A stretch of 64,000 nt of DNA from Orientallactaga sibirica. Taxonomy: Eukaryota; Chordata; Mammalia; Rodentia; Dipodidae. The translations under genes were made by a program, and so were the position numbers. Shown piece by piece: positions 1-10,731 of the stretch. The stretch's first letter is position 1, and each line of letters opens with the position of its first letter. The stretch lies in assembly GCA_036365145.1 (NCBI GenBank), contig JAEOAD010000055.1:3224001-3288000 (forward strand). The letters run 5' to 3'. Under the pieces are notes generated by a model. That model was given only the letters and a program-made list of their open reading frames with translations, searched no databases and was not told where the DNA came from.

Positions 1-113
1 ATGACTCTATGCCAAGACATGGCACATAAGATCAGCACTAAGCCCCAAGCCCTGCATCTCCTGAACAGAGGAAATAGGTACCTACATATCTGACGTGTAA
101 ATTGGTAATATTA

Positions 114-265
114 AGCCGGGCATGGTGGTGCACACCTTTATCCCAGCACTCAGGAGGCAGAGGTGGGAGGATGGCCGTGAGTTCAAGGCCACCCTGAGAC
201 TACGTAGTGAATTCCAGGTCAGCCTGGGCTAGAGTGAGACCCTACCTCAAAAACAAACAAAAAAA
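114..265 (+). mobile_element. B1 SINE
   Basis: 7SL-derived B1 element. It begins 'gccgggcatggtggtgcac', has the internal 'tcagcctgggctagagtgagaccctacct', and ends in an A-rich CAAA tail. Bases 1-113 before it and 266-396 after it show nothing I recognise. Confidence 0.9.
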
Positions 266-396
266 TGATAATATGTATTCTAGGGCTTGGCCCAGGGCCC
301 TTATCAGGAAACCATAGCTGTGACGGCAGGTTGACTCTGTCCCTGTAGTGCAGAAGCAGATACGCACCATAAGTGGATAAGTGTGTTCCAAGAAAA

Positions 397-727
397 CTTT
401 ATTTTTTTAAATATATATATATTTGCAAGCAGAGAGAATGGGCGTGTCAGGGCCTCTAGCCACTGCAAACAAATTCCAGATGCATGCACCACTTTGTGCA
501 TCTGCCTTACAGGGTACTGGAGAATTGAACCAGGGTCGTTAGGCTTTGCAGGCAAGTGTCTTAACCATTCAGCCATCTCTCCAACCCCCAATAATCTCCC
601 AGAGCCCACATAAACCAGATGCACCTGATGGTGCATTTGTCTGGAGTTCATTTGCAATTGCTGGAGGCCCTAGTGTACCCAATCTCATTCTCTCTATCTC
701 TCATAAGTAAATAAATAAAATATTTTT
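397..727. mobile_element. Inverted pair of B2-like SINEs
   Basis: A minus-strand B2/ID-like SINE (about 397-588, T-rich tail first, 'agccatctctcca' head last) abuts a plus-strand element (about 601-727). The plus element keeps only the body and the AAATAAATAAA tail. Its tRNA-like head with the A and B boxes is missing, so it is a 5'-truncated or rearranged copy. Confidence 0.8.
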
Positions 728-790
728 AAATGAAAAGAAATAAAATATGTAACCCTTTTCTTAGGTGTAGGAAAATGTCAGATTAATAAC

Positions 791-951
791 ACTGGAATTA
801 GACTGCTTTAGAATTTTAGTTCAATACTGGAAATGTGACCTTGGACAAGTGATATACTAGCCTCACCTTTCTAATCTCTTAGCACTGTTGCTAGGATACA
901 CACAAACTGCTTACTACAATGTCTGGCACGTACCACACAATAAGTATTGTT
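791..951 (+). mobile_element. MIR SINE
   Basis: Ancient mammalian-wide MIR. The core 'tgtgaccttggacaagt' is followed by degraded 'cctcacctttctaatctc', and the 3' part reads 'tgtctggcacgta...caataagtattg', matching the MIR 'gtgcctggcacatag...aataa' end. Confidence 0.8.
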
Positions 952-988
952 TCTTAGAACCTGAGCTTTGCTATACATGTGACACTAG

Positions 989-1371
989 TATGGTAGAGGC
1001 AGAAGGATCAAGAGGTCAAGGTCATCCTCAACTATACAGTGAGTTGGCCATCCTGGACTACATGAGACTATCTCAAAAAAAAAAAAAAAAAAGAAAAGCA
1101 AAAATAAGAAAACCCCTGTCTTCTCTTTACAAAACTCTCTTTCAGGGCTGGAGAGATGGCTTAGCAGTTAAGGCGCCTGCCTGCTAAGCTTAAGAACGCC
1201 TGTTTGATTCTCTAGGGTCCACGTTTAGCCAGACGCAAAGTGATGCAATGGAGCAATGCCAAGCTTGCCCACAAAGGGGCACACGCGTCTGGAGTTCGTT
1301 CACAGTGGCTGAGAGGCTGCTGGCGTGCCCAATCTCTCTCTCTCTGTGACTCTTTCTAAAAAAAAAAAAAG
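989..1371 (+). mobile_element. Old B1 fragment and long-form B2-like SINE
   Basis: 989-1105 is a 5'-truncated, diverged B1 ending in an A run. 1145-1371 is the longer B2-like subfamily: 'gcgcctgcctgctaagc' head, a body with 'cgtttagccagacgcaaagtgatgcaa', and a CT-rich tail ending in A13. This subfamily recurs at 4234, 12150, 22138 and 51785. Confidence 0.75.
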
Positions 1372-1534
1372 TCTCTTTCAGTAGCTCCACTTTGAACAAA
1401 GCATATTTTACCATTCTTTAATAAATCAACAAATTTTAATGAGTATAATGTTATGAAAACGTAAACTATAATTGTTTTCATTTTGTTTATAGGAAACAAT
1501 TATACAAAGAACATCACAAAAATTTTTTTGCTTG

Positions 1535-1997
1535 TATATGGCATGTGCATGTATGGTATGGTGTGTGTGGGGTACGTGTTGTATGCACACGTATGTGCCC
1601 ATGAGGTGCCCCATAGGCTTGCCTGCAGCAGGTGTGCTTGCATGGGGTGCTAATCCTCTCTTCCAGCAGTTCTTATTTGATCCTGGATCTGGTCCCCTTT
1701 TTTATTTTTGTTTTTTGAGATAGGGTCTCACTCTAGCCCAGAGTGAGTTCCAGGTTGGCCTCAAGCTCACAGTGATCCTCCTACCACTGCATTCTGAGTG
1801 CTGGGACATTTTTATTTTTTCATAAGCTTGGTGATTCTCTGGTCTCAGCTCCTTTGTGGGACTATGATTACAGACACACTCTGTAGCCATGCCTTCTTTT
1901 CATGTGGGTTCTGGGGATCAAACTTGAGCAGTCTCTCTGGCCTCCTCAGGCCCTCATGCTTGCACAGGAAGTGCTCTTAACAGCTGAGCCATCTATT
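1535..1997 (-). mobile_element. B4-like repeat with nested B1
   Basis: A GT-rich start, then 'ggttctggggatcaaacttgagcag' and the ID-type reverse head 'cagctgagccatctattctg' (about 1900-2000), fits an old rodent B4 (B1-ID fusion) in reverse. A minus-strand B1 (about 1698-1806) interrupts it. Confidence 0.55.
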
Positions 1998-2011
1998 CTG
2001 CCACATTACAA

Positions 2012-2748
2012 GATTTTTTTTGTACAAAACAATCAAAACATATTTATTTAATATACATTGCAAGGGCACAAGTAGACTTAATTAAAACAAAAAAACACCA
2101 CAGCTGAAGATACAGAGTACATACAGAAATCAAGGCAAAGGACAGATCATCTAAGGAAAAACACAAAGAGGACAAAGAGAGGCTGGACAGCTGGGGTCAG
2201 GGTTCTTGGCTGGAGACCTGTTTTGAGTAGGTTTCTTGCAGGTACTTCTTAAAAGCTGTGGAGTTTCTCCAGAACTCAGCAGCATGTGTGTTCCAAGGGT
2301 TGTCGACATTCGGTTTTCCTAGCAGGCTCTTGATGGACAGCAAGATGGTCCTGACGTCATACAGGGCCAGCGACTTATCCTTGAGGATGTCCAAGCAGAT
2401 GTTACCCTGACTGTCCACACTGGGTGGTAGCAGGGCGTGAGGAACTTCACTGTGGGTGCGTTGCAAGGGTGACCACTGGGGAACTCTAGCGAGAGTTTAT
2501 ACCTAGATCTCCATACTTGTGCCAGCTGCTCCATGGATGGTCCCTTTGCATTTGAAGAGGTTGTCTGGCTCAGGGAAGGCAGAAATTCCTCTGTCACCAG
2601 ACATCATGAGGGTCATCAGCTCCTGCTGTAGCCTCTGGCCCACAGGGCCCCGGGCAGTGGTGGTGATGCTGGCAGTGGCTGGGTAGTGGTTCTGGGAAGC
2701 CATCCCAGTGACACTGGCAAGGAGACAGGAGCTTGAACACCTCAACAA
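2012..2748 (-). pseudogene. UBE2C: UBE2C (UbcH10) processed pseudogene
   Basis: Intronless, frame-broken copy of the APC/C ubiquitin-conjugating enzyme E2 C. The coding remnant runs from an ATG at 2703 to a TGA at 2197. Blocks typical of UBE2C are readable: MASQN at the start, [50 protein letters not shown] with the active-site Cys, and [12 protein letters not shown] near the C-terminus. It needs three frames. One shift is near 2512, just after the GTIHGAAGT block. Another is near 2423, where one base is lost at the E2 HPN motif, whose Asn codon is also altered. An internal N-terminal deletion is present. The 3' UTR carries a reverse AATAAA (near 2043) and a T run (A tail). A direct repeat with core ctgccacattacaaga flanks it (1998-2019 and 2749-2770), the mark of L1-mediated retroposition. 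No function is expected. Confidence 0.93.
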
Positions 2749-2785
2749 CTGCCACATTACAAGATTTTTTAAAAATCATTGTTAG

Positions 2786-3232
2786 AGGGCTGGAAAGATG
2801 GCTTAGCAGTTAAAGCACTTGCTTGCGAAGCCTAAGGACCCCAGGATTGATTCTCCAGTACCCATGTAAGCCAGATGGACTAGGTGGCACATGCGTCTGG
2901 AGGTTGTTTGCAGTGACTGGAGGCCATGGCGTGCCCATTCACTCTCTCTCTGTCTGCCTCTTGCTCTTGCTTTCTCTGACTCTCTCTCAAATAAATAAAT
3001 TTAAATTAAATATATAAAAAATCATTTTATTTATTTATTTGCAAGCAGAGAGAGATAGAAGAGAGACAGACCGAGAAAACGGGCATGCCCAGGGCCTCTA
3101 GCCACTGTAAATAAACTCTAGATGTATGAGCCCCTTTGTGTATCTGGCTTTACCTGGGTAAAGGGAATCAAACTCAGGTTGTTAGGTTTTGCAGGCAAGT
3201 ACATTAACTACTGAGCCATCTCTCTAGCCTCT
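2786..3232. mobile_element. Two opposed B2-like SINEs
   Basis: 2786-3008 is plus strand (head 'ctggaaagatggcttagc', tail CTCTCTC then AAATAAATAAA). 3025-3232 is minus strand, ending in the reverse head 'gagccatctctctagcc'. Their T/A-rich tails are separated by under 20 bp. Confidence 0.88.
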
Positions 3233-3355
3233 AAAATCATTTTTTGAGAAACAATCTCATAAAAAGTTGCAAGTACAAGACACAGAACTTTCCCTTACAG
3301 CACTTGCGAGTAAGTTATAGACATGCTCCATTAATACCTCACAAACTGTGATCAC

Positions 3356-3442
3356 GAGGGCTGGAGATGTGGCTCGTGGATTGAGCAGCTACCCAGCATG
3401 CTCAAGGCCCTGGCTTCAACCCCCAGCACTGCAAAAGAAAAA
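3356..3442 (+). mobile_element. ID SINE (BC1-type)
   Basis: Short tRNA-derived ID element: 'gggctggagatgtggctcg', 'cagcatgctcaaggccctgg', a B box-like 'gcttcaacccccagcac', then 'tgcaaaagaaaaag'. This is the classic rodent ID layout without a B2 body. Confidence 0.75.
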
Positions 3443-3451
3443 GTTGAACTA

Positions 3452-3866
3452 TGGGCTGGAGAGATGGCTTAGCAGTTAAGGCACTTGGCATGTGAAGCCT
3501 ATGGACCCAGGTTCGATTCCCCAGCACCCACATAAAGCCAGATGCATAAAGAGATGTATGCATCAGGAGTTCATTTGAAGTGCCAGGAGGCCTTGGCATG
3601 CCCTTTCTTTCTCTGTCTCTCTCTGCTTGCAAATAAATAAAAATATTTAAAGAAAAGAAAGTCAGGCTGGAAAGATGGCTTAGTGGTTAAGGTGTTTGCC
3701 TGCAAAGCCAAAGGATCCTGGTTTGACTCTCCAGGACCCACATAAGCCAGATGCACAAGGGGGTGCATGCATCTGGAGTTTGTTTACCATGGCTGGAGGC
3801 CCTGGCACGCCCATTCTCTCTCTTTCTCTGCCTTTTTTTCTCTCTCAAATAAATAAATAAAAATAT
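3452..3866 (+). mobile_element. Two tandem B2-like SINEs
   Basis: 3452-3645 keeps a good B box (ggttcgattcc). 3664-3866 has a weaker one (ggtttgactct). Both end in AAATAAATAAAA tails. Confidence 0.88.
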
Positions 3867-3904
3867 GTTTTTTTTTAAAAAAAAGTCACATAGAATCATT
3901 ACTA

Positions 3905-4200
3905 CCATCTAACCCTCAGACCCCATTCAAGTTTCACCATTTGTCTTGATAATGTCTATTTTTAGCACAAGGATCAAGTTCAGTCATGTGCCACTTCATT
4001 ATTTTACCTGAAACAGATCCTCTCTCTTTCTTTGACTGTCATGTCTCTCCCCTCTCTTCCCCTGCCACTTCCCCGCTTAAACCCTTCAATAGTTGGCCAT
4101 GTACTGCAAAGAAATCCAAACACTACTGTGGCCTACAACACAGGAGGACTGTCCCTGTGAGACTCCCCAGCTTCCTTCTGTGCCTTCAGCCAAGGGCTAG
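3905..4200 (+). mobile_element. Ancient L1 3' end followed by L2 fragment
   Basis: 3905-4060 resembles an old mammalian L1 (L1M) 3' UTR ('tttcaccatttgtcttgataatgtc ... tgtcatgtctct'). 4063-4200 matches the L2 3' region ('cttaaacccttcaatagttggcc ... aatccaaac...tggcctacaa'). Both are recognised by eye only. Confidence 0.55.
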
Positions 4201-4233
4201 ACCCTAGCTCCATTGAAAGCACTAACCTTGAAA

Positions 4234-4709
4234 ACATAGTGCTGGGTTGGAGAGATGGCTTAGCGGTTAAGGCGCCTGCCTCCTAAGCCTAAGAACGCCG
4301 GTTCCAATCTCTAGGTCCCACGTTTAGCCAGATGCAAAGTGACGCAAGGGCGCAATGCCTCACTTGACCACAAGGGGGCGTACACATCTGGATTTCATTC
4401 ACAGCAGCTGAGACGCTGCTGGCGTGCTCATCTCTGTCTTCCTCTCCCTCTCTTTCTGTCTCTCTCTGGGTCTCTCTCCAAAAAAGAAAGAAAGAAAGAA
4501 AAGATAGTGCTGTTTCTGCTATATGAAATCAAATAAAAGCCACCCCAGGGCTGGGCGTGGTGGTGTACGCCTTTAATCCCAACACTCGGGGTGGGGGGGG
4601 GAGAGGGCGGCAGAGGTAGGGGAGCACCATGAGTTTGAGGCCAATACAGAGTGAATTCTAGGTCAGCCTGAGCTAGAGTGAGACCCTACCTCGAAAAACC
4701 AAAAAAAAA
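4234..4709 (+). mobile_element. Long B2-like SINE and B1 SINE
   Basis: 4234-4503 is the long B2-like subfamily ('caagggggcgtacacatctgg' body, GAAA tail). 4549-4709 is a B1 with an extra G-rich insertion ('ggggtgggggggggagagggcgg') in its left half. Confidence 0.85.
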
Positions 4710-4724
4710 GAAAAAAAAGGACAA

Positions 4725-4759
<35 letters not shown>

Positions 4760-4776
4760 GAAGGAAGGAAGAATGA

Positions 4777-4832
<56 letters not shown>

Positions 4833-4833
4833 A
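4710..4833 (+). repeat. (GAAA)n microsatellite
   Basis: Nearly pure GAAA repeat with a short GGAA interruption at about 4759-4770. It grew from the A tail of the B1 just upstream. It produces long K/E/R or F/L/S open frames on both strands that are not genes. Confidence 0.95.
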
Positions 4834-4995
4834 ATGGAGACTGGTTTTGCTATGTCCATTTGTCAGCACTGGCTGGTCTTTGGCCTGCGCTCTCTGGTTC
4901 TCTCTGTGCTCCATGCAAGTGCTCCTGTTCCTTCCACCTACACCATTCCCTCACCCTCACCAGCCTTTGTCCAACTGACTCCTCCATATTCTTTT

Positions 4996-5202
4996 TTTCT
5001 TTAAATATTTTATTTTTATTTATTTGAAAGGGGGGGAGGAAGAGAGAGATTGGGTGCACCATGGCATCCAGCCACTGCAAACGGACTCCAGATGCATGTG
5101 CCACCTCATGCACTTGGCTTACATGGGTCTTGGGGAATTGAACCTGGGTCTGTTGGCTTTGCAGGCAAGCGCCTTACCCACTAAGCCATCTCTCCAGCCC
5201 TC
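4996..5202 (-). mobile_element. B2-like SINE
   Basis: Reverse copy ending 'aagccatctctccagcc', flanked by 'cctccatattcttt' at 4980 and again at 5202. That repeat is its target-site duplication. 5203-5447 holds a weak ID-like stretch and a short (CA)n run. Confidence 0.88.
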
Positions 5203-5447
5203 CTCCATATTCTTTAGGCCTCACTGTAAAATCAGTTCCCAAGGAGGGGCTAGGGATTGCTCATTGTGTACTGCTTACTGAACAAGCATGAGTATACAGC
5301 TTCAGATCCCCATAACTCACACACACACACAAAAACTGGAAGCTGTGGCAGGTCCACAGCAAGATATGAAAGAGACTGGAGAATTTCCCAGAAGTCCATG
5401 GTCCAGCTAGCCTGGCAATGGAGTAGTGACAAACAAAAGTGGCTGCC

Positions 5448-5700
5448 CCAGGGCTGGAGAGATGGCTTAGCAGTTAAGGTGCTTGTCTGTGAAGCTTAAG
5501 GACCCACATTTGACTCTCCAGGTCCCATGTAAGCCAGACGCAGAAAATGTGACACAAGGTCATACATGTGCATGAGGTGGCACACACATCCAGGGTTCGA
5601 TTGCAGTGGCTTGAGGCCCTGGTGCACCAATCTCTCTCTCTCTCTCTCTCTTGCATTTAAAAAAAAAAAAAAAAAAAAGGCCAGTCTGTTGTGCTTGCCT

Positions 5701-5741
<41 letters not shown>

Positions 5742-6119
5742 AAGGGCTGGAGAGATGGCTTAGCAGTTAAGGCACTTGCCTAAGAAGCTTGAGAACCCAG
5801 GTTTGATTCCCCAGTACCCATGTAAGCCAGATGCACATGGTGGCATGTGTGTCTGGAGTTTGTTTGCAGTGCCTGGAGGCCCTGGGGCACCCAGTCTCTC
5901 TTTCTCAAATAAATTAAAATATATATATATTGCTGGGCATGGTGGTGTATACCTTTAATCCCAGCACTTGCAAGGCAGAGGTAGGAGGATAACTGAGAGT
6001 TTGAGGTCAGCCTGGGACTACAGAGTGAATTCCAGGTCAGCCTGGGCTAGAGTGAGACCCCTACCTTGAAAAAAAAAAAAAAAAAAAAAAAAAGAAAGAA
6101 AGAAAGAAAGAAAGAAAGA
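5448..6119 (+). mobile_element. Two B2-like SINEs and a B1
   Basis: B2-like at 5448-5680 and 5743-5930, separated by an A38 run (5703-5740). A B1 follows at 5931-6090, whose A tail has grown a GAAA run to 6119. Confidence 0.85.
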
Positions 6120-6124
6120 GGTGA

Positions 6125-6420
6125 AACCCATTTAGGAAGCACTACCCAGTGAAAGGAAGTGAAGTCACTGGGGTGTATCATTGAAACAGATGTGGGACCA
6201 CTGTCCCTTCTTGTCTCTCCTTGACTTCCAGCTGTGCACTTCCCAGAAGTGAGCAGGCCTTCTCCACCAGGGCTCCGGCATGATGTGCTGTGTCATCACA
6301 GGTCCAAGGAAGGGACCATGGCTTGAAATCTCTGAAACCGTGAGCCAAAACAAACCTTTTCCTTTATTAAGTTATTATTTCGGGTACCTTGTCACAATCA
6401 TGGAATCCTGAGCAACCAAG
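6125..6420 (+). mobile_element. MaLR-type LTR
   Basis: The 3' half reads 'gaaaccgtgagccaaaacaaacc...tttattaagttatt...gggtaccttgtcaca', as in rodent MT/ORR1-like MaLR LTRs. Orientation is set by 'gccaaaacaaacc' preceding the R/U5 part. Confidence 0.6.
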
Positions 6421-6888
6421 GAAGGCCTCTATATGACCCAAACATTCACTCACTCAAGCATTTATCCCTCACTGACTTCCTCCATCCAGTCATCTGCTCA
6501 CGGGAGCTTGTGGACCCTCCCTTGTGTCGGGATGCTGGGGGTCTGGAGAGGGAGCAAGAGCCGAGGTTCACACAGTGTGAAGGTGACTGACATACACTAG
6601 TCACTACAGCTAGACACATGGATCCATCCACTGAAGAGAGCCAAATGGGAGCCCAGAGGATGCTGCAATCAACTGAGACTTGGGAAGGCTTTTCCAGAAC
6701 GTGAGTGTGAAAGGGGAGGAGGAGGAGCAATGCTGTACTGGGACCTGCCCTTCAGGTCTGCTGGGTAAATGTGGCCCTTGGTTTTGCTGTTCTCCCTTGT
6801 GTCTTCTGCAAAGCTATGGCTCTTCTAGTCCCGCCCCTTCAAAGCGACTGCATCCAGGGATGCCTAGCCATCTTTTAAAGTCCTTCAC
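6421..6888. other. Unassigned intergenic sequence
   Basis: No repeat family or coding block recognised. The open frames here show no protein-like pattern. Confidence 0.5.
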
Positions 6889-7107
6889 TAGCACTGGAGG
6901 GATGGCTTAGCAGTGAAGGTGTTTGCCTGCAAAGCCAAAGGACCCAGGTTTGATTCTCCAGGACCCATGTAAGCCAGATACACGAGGGGGCGCATGCGTC
7001 TGGAGTTCGTTTGCAGTGGCTGGAGGCCCTGACGCGCCCATTCTCTCTCTCTCTCTCTCTCTCTCTCTTCCTTTTTCTCTGATAAATAAATAAATAATAA
7101 AATATTT
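6889..7107 (+). mobile_element. B2-like SINE
   Basis: Head 'cactggagggatggcttagc', good body 'cgcatgcgtctggagttcg', a (CT)n run, then an AAATAAATAAATAA tail. Confidence 0.9.
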
Positions 7108-7159
7108 AAAGTGACTTACTACTAGTATCCATGATCAAGTTCTTCAGCCAGTTAGGTCC

Positions 7160-7370
7160 TTATCAACTGCTGTCCTCCTCCAGCCTCTGTGCCCGCTGCT
7201 CTCCTTGCAGCCTTTGCTTCAGCCCTGCCACGCGGGGCTGATGCCAGGTTCTCCATTCTTGCTTATGCTGCTCCTTCTGCTTAGAACACTCTGTCTCCAT
7301 TCTCCTCCCTGGACAACACATCCTAGCTAGGAACTTCCCCTTGTGTGCTCTCTCTGTCTTTTAAACATTG
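7160..7370 (+). mobile_element. L2 LINE 3' fragment
   Basis: Resembles the L2 3' end: 'ttctccattcttgcttatgctgctcc ... agaacactctgtctcc ... cctagctaggaacttccc'. 7371-7610 after it is unassigned. Confidence 0.5.
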
Positions 7371-7610
7371 GTTCATTTATTTTATTTAGCCCTTAAGGAG
7401 CTGGGACGTCCTTCCAGCCGGGCTTCTATCTGAATCATTTCCTTAAGTGGGCTGCCCACTTGGTCTAAGGGCATTTGACTGAATAAGCCAATGAATGGAA
7501 GAAAGGGGCTCCTTTGAAAGGAAGGGGATAGGTTTGATCTAATTAAGCCTGAGACATGACAAGGTCACATTTAGTCAATGCATCGGGCATAGGGTACAAA
7601 AAGGAAGAGG

Positions 7611-8216
7611 AGAGCTGGAGAGATGGCTAAGTGGTTAAGGCACTTGCCCACAAAGCCTAACAACCTGGGTTTGATTTCCCTGTACCCACATATAACCAGA
7701 TGCACAAAGTGGCGCATGTTTCTGGAGCTTGTCTGCAGTGGCTAGAGGCCCTGGTGTGCTTGTTCTCTCTCTCCCTCTCCCCGCCCTTGTCTGCTTGCAA
7801 ATAAATAAGTAAATGATTTTTTTAAGTGTTGTTGGGATGGAGAGATGGCTTAGTGGTTAAGGTGCTAGCCTGCAGAGCCAAAGGACCTAGGTTCAATTCC
7901 CCAGGGTCCACATATCCAGATACACACGACACACACACCTGGAGTGTGTTTGCAGTGGCATAAGGCCTTGGCACGCCCATTTTCTCTCTCTCTCTCTCGC
8001 TGCCTCTTTCTCTCTCTCAAATAAATAAGTGTTATTAAAAAAAAAATAAGGAAGTGGAGACGGGCGTGGTGCCGCACGCCTATAATCCCAGCACTTGGGA
8101 GGCAGAGGTAGGAGGATGACTGTGACTTCAAGGCCACCATGAGACTACATAGTGAATTCCAGGTCAGCTTGAGCTAGAGTGCACCCCTACCTAAAAAAAC
8201 AAAAACAAAAACAAAA
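7611..8216 (+). mobile_element. Two B2-like SINEs and a B1
   Basis: B2-like at 7611-7829 and 7835-8046, B1 at 8059-8216 with a CAAAAA tail. All are sense. Confidence 0.88.
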
Positions 8217-8329
8217 GGAAGTGTAAGCAAAATGGATTAGGGTAGGCTCCCCCCCACCCCCCGAATAAGGAATGTTTGATTTCAGTACTGCCTTGGTCTG
8301 TTATCATAACAAAATAATGAGGCCAGGAA

Positions 8330-9252
8330 TTTTTTTGTTGTTGTTTATTTTTTTGTTTTTGGTTTTGTTTTTCAAGGTAGGGTTTCACTCTAACCCAGGC
8401 TGACCTGGAATTCACTATAGTCTCAGGATGGCCTTGAACTCATGGCCATCCTCCTACTTCTGTCTCTGGCATGCTGGGATTAAAAGTTTTGCGCCACCAC
8501 ACCTGGCAAGAAATTTATAAATAATAAAGAAGTATTTGGCTCCCAGTTCTGGAGGCTGGGAGATGAAAAAGCATGACCTATCAATTGCTGGGCTTCTGGT
8601 CAGGCCCTCCTGCTGTGTTATAACATGGTGGATGATGTTGCAAGGGGAGACAGAGCAAACATGCTGGCTTGGGGCTCTCTTCTTTGTTTTAAAACTTTAT
8701 TATTTGCAAGCAGAGGACACAAAGAGAGAGAGAATGGGGGAGCCAGGGCCTCTAGCGACTGCCAACAAACTCCAGATTAATATGCCACCTTGTGCATCTG
8801 GCTTTATGTGGGTACTGGGGAGTCAAACCCAGATCGTCAGGCTTTGTAGGCAAGTGCTTAAACCACTGAGGCATCTCTCCAGCCTTTTTTTTTTTTTTTT
8901 TTTTTTTTTGAGTTTTCAAGGTAGGGTCTTTCTCTAGCCCAGATGATCTGGAATTCACTATGTAGTCTCAGAGTGGCCTCAAACTCACAGCAATCCTCTT
9001 ATCTTTGCCTCCCTAGTGCTGAGATTAAAGGAGTGTGCCACCATGCCCAGCTTCCTTCTTTTTCAAAAAATCTTTATTCATGAGAGAAAGAGAGAGAGAA
9101 AGGGAGAATGGGTACACTAGGGCCTTTTGCCACTGCAAATGAACTCCAGACACATGTGCCACTTTGTGCATCTGGCTTTATGTGGGTACTGGGGAATCGA
9201 ACCTGGTCCATTAAGTTTTGCAAGCAAGGGCTTTCAAGCACTGACACATCTT
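8330..9252 (-). mobile_element. Minus-strand SINE cluster in a MaLR fragment
   Basis: B1 8330-8508, B2-like 8691-8884, B1 8885-9052, B2-like 9060-9252, all reversed. 8509-8660 ('ggctcccagttctggaggctggg') looks like an antisense MaLR LTR piece. 9253-9507 is unassigned. Confidence 0.8.
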
Positions 9253-9507
9253 TCTCTTTCTCTTCTTATAAATCCACTACTGCCACTGTGGGAGCCCCAC
9301 TCTCATGAACTCTTCTAACCCTAATCATTCTGCAAAGCCTCCACCTCCACCATCAATGTATGAATTGGGGAATTGGGGGTATTATGTTTCCAACATGTGG
9401 AGTTCTGGGGAGCAAATGCAATCAAAAGCACATACCCAATATAGTATTAGTTAGCTGTTAAAATACCAACCACCTCTGACCCAAACAGATCTAAATACCT
9501 GTTGAGG

Positions 9508-9819
9508 CTTTTTTTTTGTTTTGTTTTGTTTTTTTGAGGTAGGGTCTCACTCTAGCCCAGGCTGACCTGGAATTCACTATGTAGTCTCAGGGTGGCCTTG
9601 GACTCACAGTGATCCTCCTACCTCTGCCTCCCAAGTGCTGGGTTAAAGGTGTGCACCACCACACCTGGATTTTATTTTTTCTTTCTTTCTTTCTTTCTTT
9701 CCTTCTTTCTTTCTTTCTTTCTTTCCCTCCCTCCCTCTCCTCCCCCTCCCCTTTCTTTCTTTCTCCTTCTTCTCTTCCTTCTTCCTCCCTCCTTCTTTCT
9801 CCCTTTCCCTCCTTTCTCT

Positions 9820-9886
<67 letters not shown>

Positions 9887-10016
9887 GAGGTAAGATCTTG
9901 CTTTAGCCCAGGCTGACCTGGAATTCTGTAGTCTCAAACTGGCCTTGAAAATCACTGTGATCCTCCTACCTTGGCCTGAGTGCTGGGATTAAAGGAGTGA
10001 GCCACCATGCCTGTCT
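9508..10016 (-). mobile_element. B1, (CTTT/CCCT)n run, B1
   Basis: Reverse B1 at 9508-9668, a 218-bp pyrimidine microsatellite at 9669-9886 (CTTT blocks around a CCCT/CCTCC core), and reverse B1 at 9887-10016. The microsatellite occupies the T tail of the second B1. Confidence 0.9.
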
Positions 10017-10029
10017 CCTTTAACACTTT

Positions 10030-10245
10030 TTAACAACAACAAAAAATTTTGTGTGTGTGTGTGTAGTAAATACACATGAATGTGCCCTTGTGGCATCCCA
10101 TACATTTCTTGAGCTGGAGTTTTCCTTCACTAACTCCAGAGCTTTCTCTACTCCCCTGAGGGACTGGGGTTACAGGTGCATGTGAGCATGTGCAGCTGGA
10201 GATTTGAACTTGGGTAGTCTCAGGCTAAGTCGTCTATCCAGCCCC
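10030..10245 (-). mobile_element. B4-like old rodent repeat
   Basis: GT-rich start, 'ggactggggttacaggtgcatg', 'gagatttgaacttgggtagtc' and a terminal reverse head 'taagtcgtctatccagcccc' fit a B1-ID composite in reverse. Diverged. Confidence 0.5.
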
Positions 10246-10334
10246 TCTTCTGTTTTGATGTCATCTCTCTTTCCTTTTCTCTTCCCTGTTCTTCTTTCCT
10301 TTCCCTTCCTTCTTTCTTTTCTTTCCTTTTTTTA

Positions 10335-10578
10335 AATTTAAAGTTTTTTTTTTTTTTAAGTTTGCAAGTAGAGTGAGATAGAAGACAGACCAAGAGAATG
10401 AACTTGCTGGAGCCTCCAGCCACTACAAACGGACTGGAGATGCATGTGCCACTCTGTGCATCTGGCTCTATGTGGGTACTGGGGAACTGCACTCAGGTCA
10501 TTAGGCTTTGCAGTCAAGTGCCTTAACCTCTGTAGGCTTTGCAGTCAAGTGCCTTAACCTCTGAGCCGTCTCTCCAGC
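10335..10578 (-). mobile_element. B2-like SINE with internal 31-bp duplication
   Basis: Reverse SINE in which the 31-bp stretch covering the B-box side of the head (10502-10532) is repeated exactly at 10533-10563, followed by the normal reverse head. Confidence 0.9.
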
Positions 10579-10720
10579 TCCTCCTCTCCTCTCCTCTCCT
10601 CTCCTCTCCTCTCCTCTCCTCTCCTCCTCTCCTCTCCTCTCCTCCTCCCCTCCCTCCCCTCCCCCCCTCCCCTCCCTCCCCTCCCCTCCTCTCCCCTCCT
10701 CCCCTCCCCTCCCTCCTCTT
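10578..10720 (+). repeat. (CTCCT)n pyrimidine satellite
   Basis: CTCCT pentamers grading into CCCTCC blocks. Strand-asymmetric homopyrimidine tract able to form triplex. Open frames across it are artefacts. Confidence 0.93.
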
Positions 10721-10731
10721 CTTCTTTTTTG

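Noticed and set aside
1145..1371. tRNA gene suggested by A-box and B-box sequences in B2-like heads
   Set aside because: The promoter boxes belong to SINE heads repeated dozens of times. No cloverleaf with matching acceptor stem was found.
9587..9955. Open frames of 79-122 codons rich in K/E/R or F/L/S
   Set aside because: They are translations of the (CTTT)n/(CCCT)n microsatellite and flanking B1 elements. The same applies at 4663-4914, 10523-10771 and 46788-47015.
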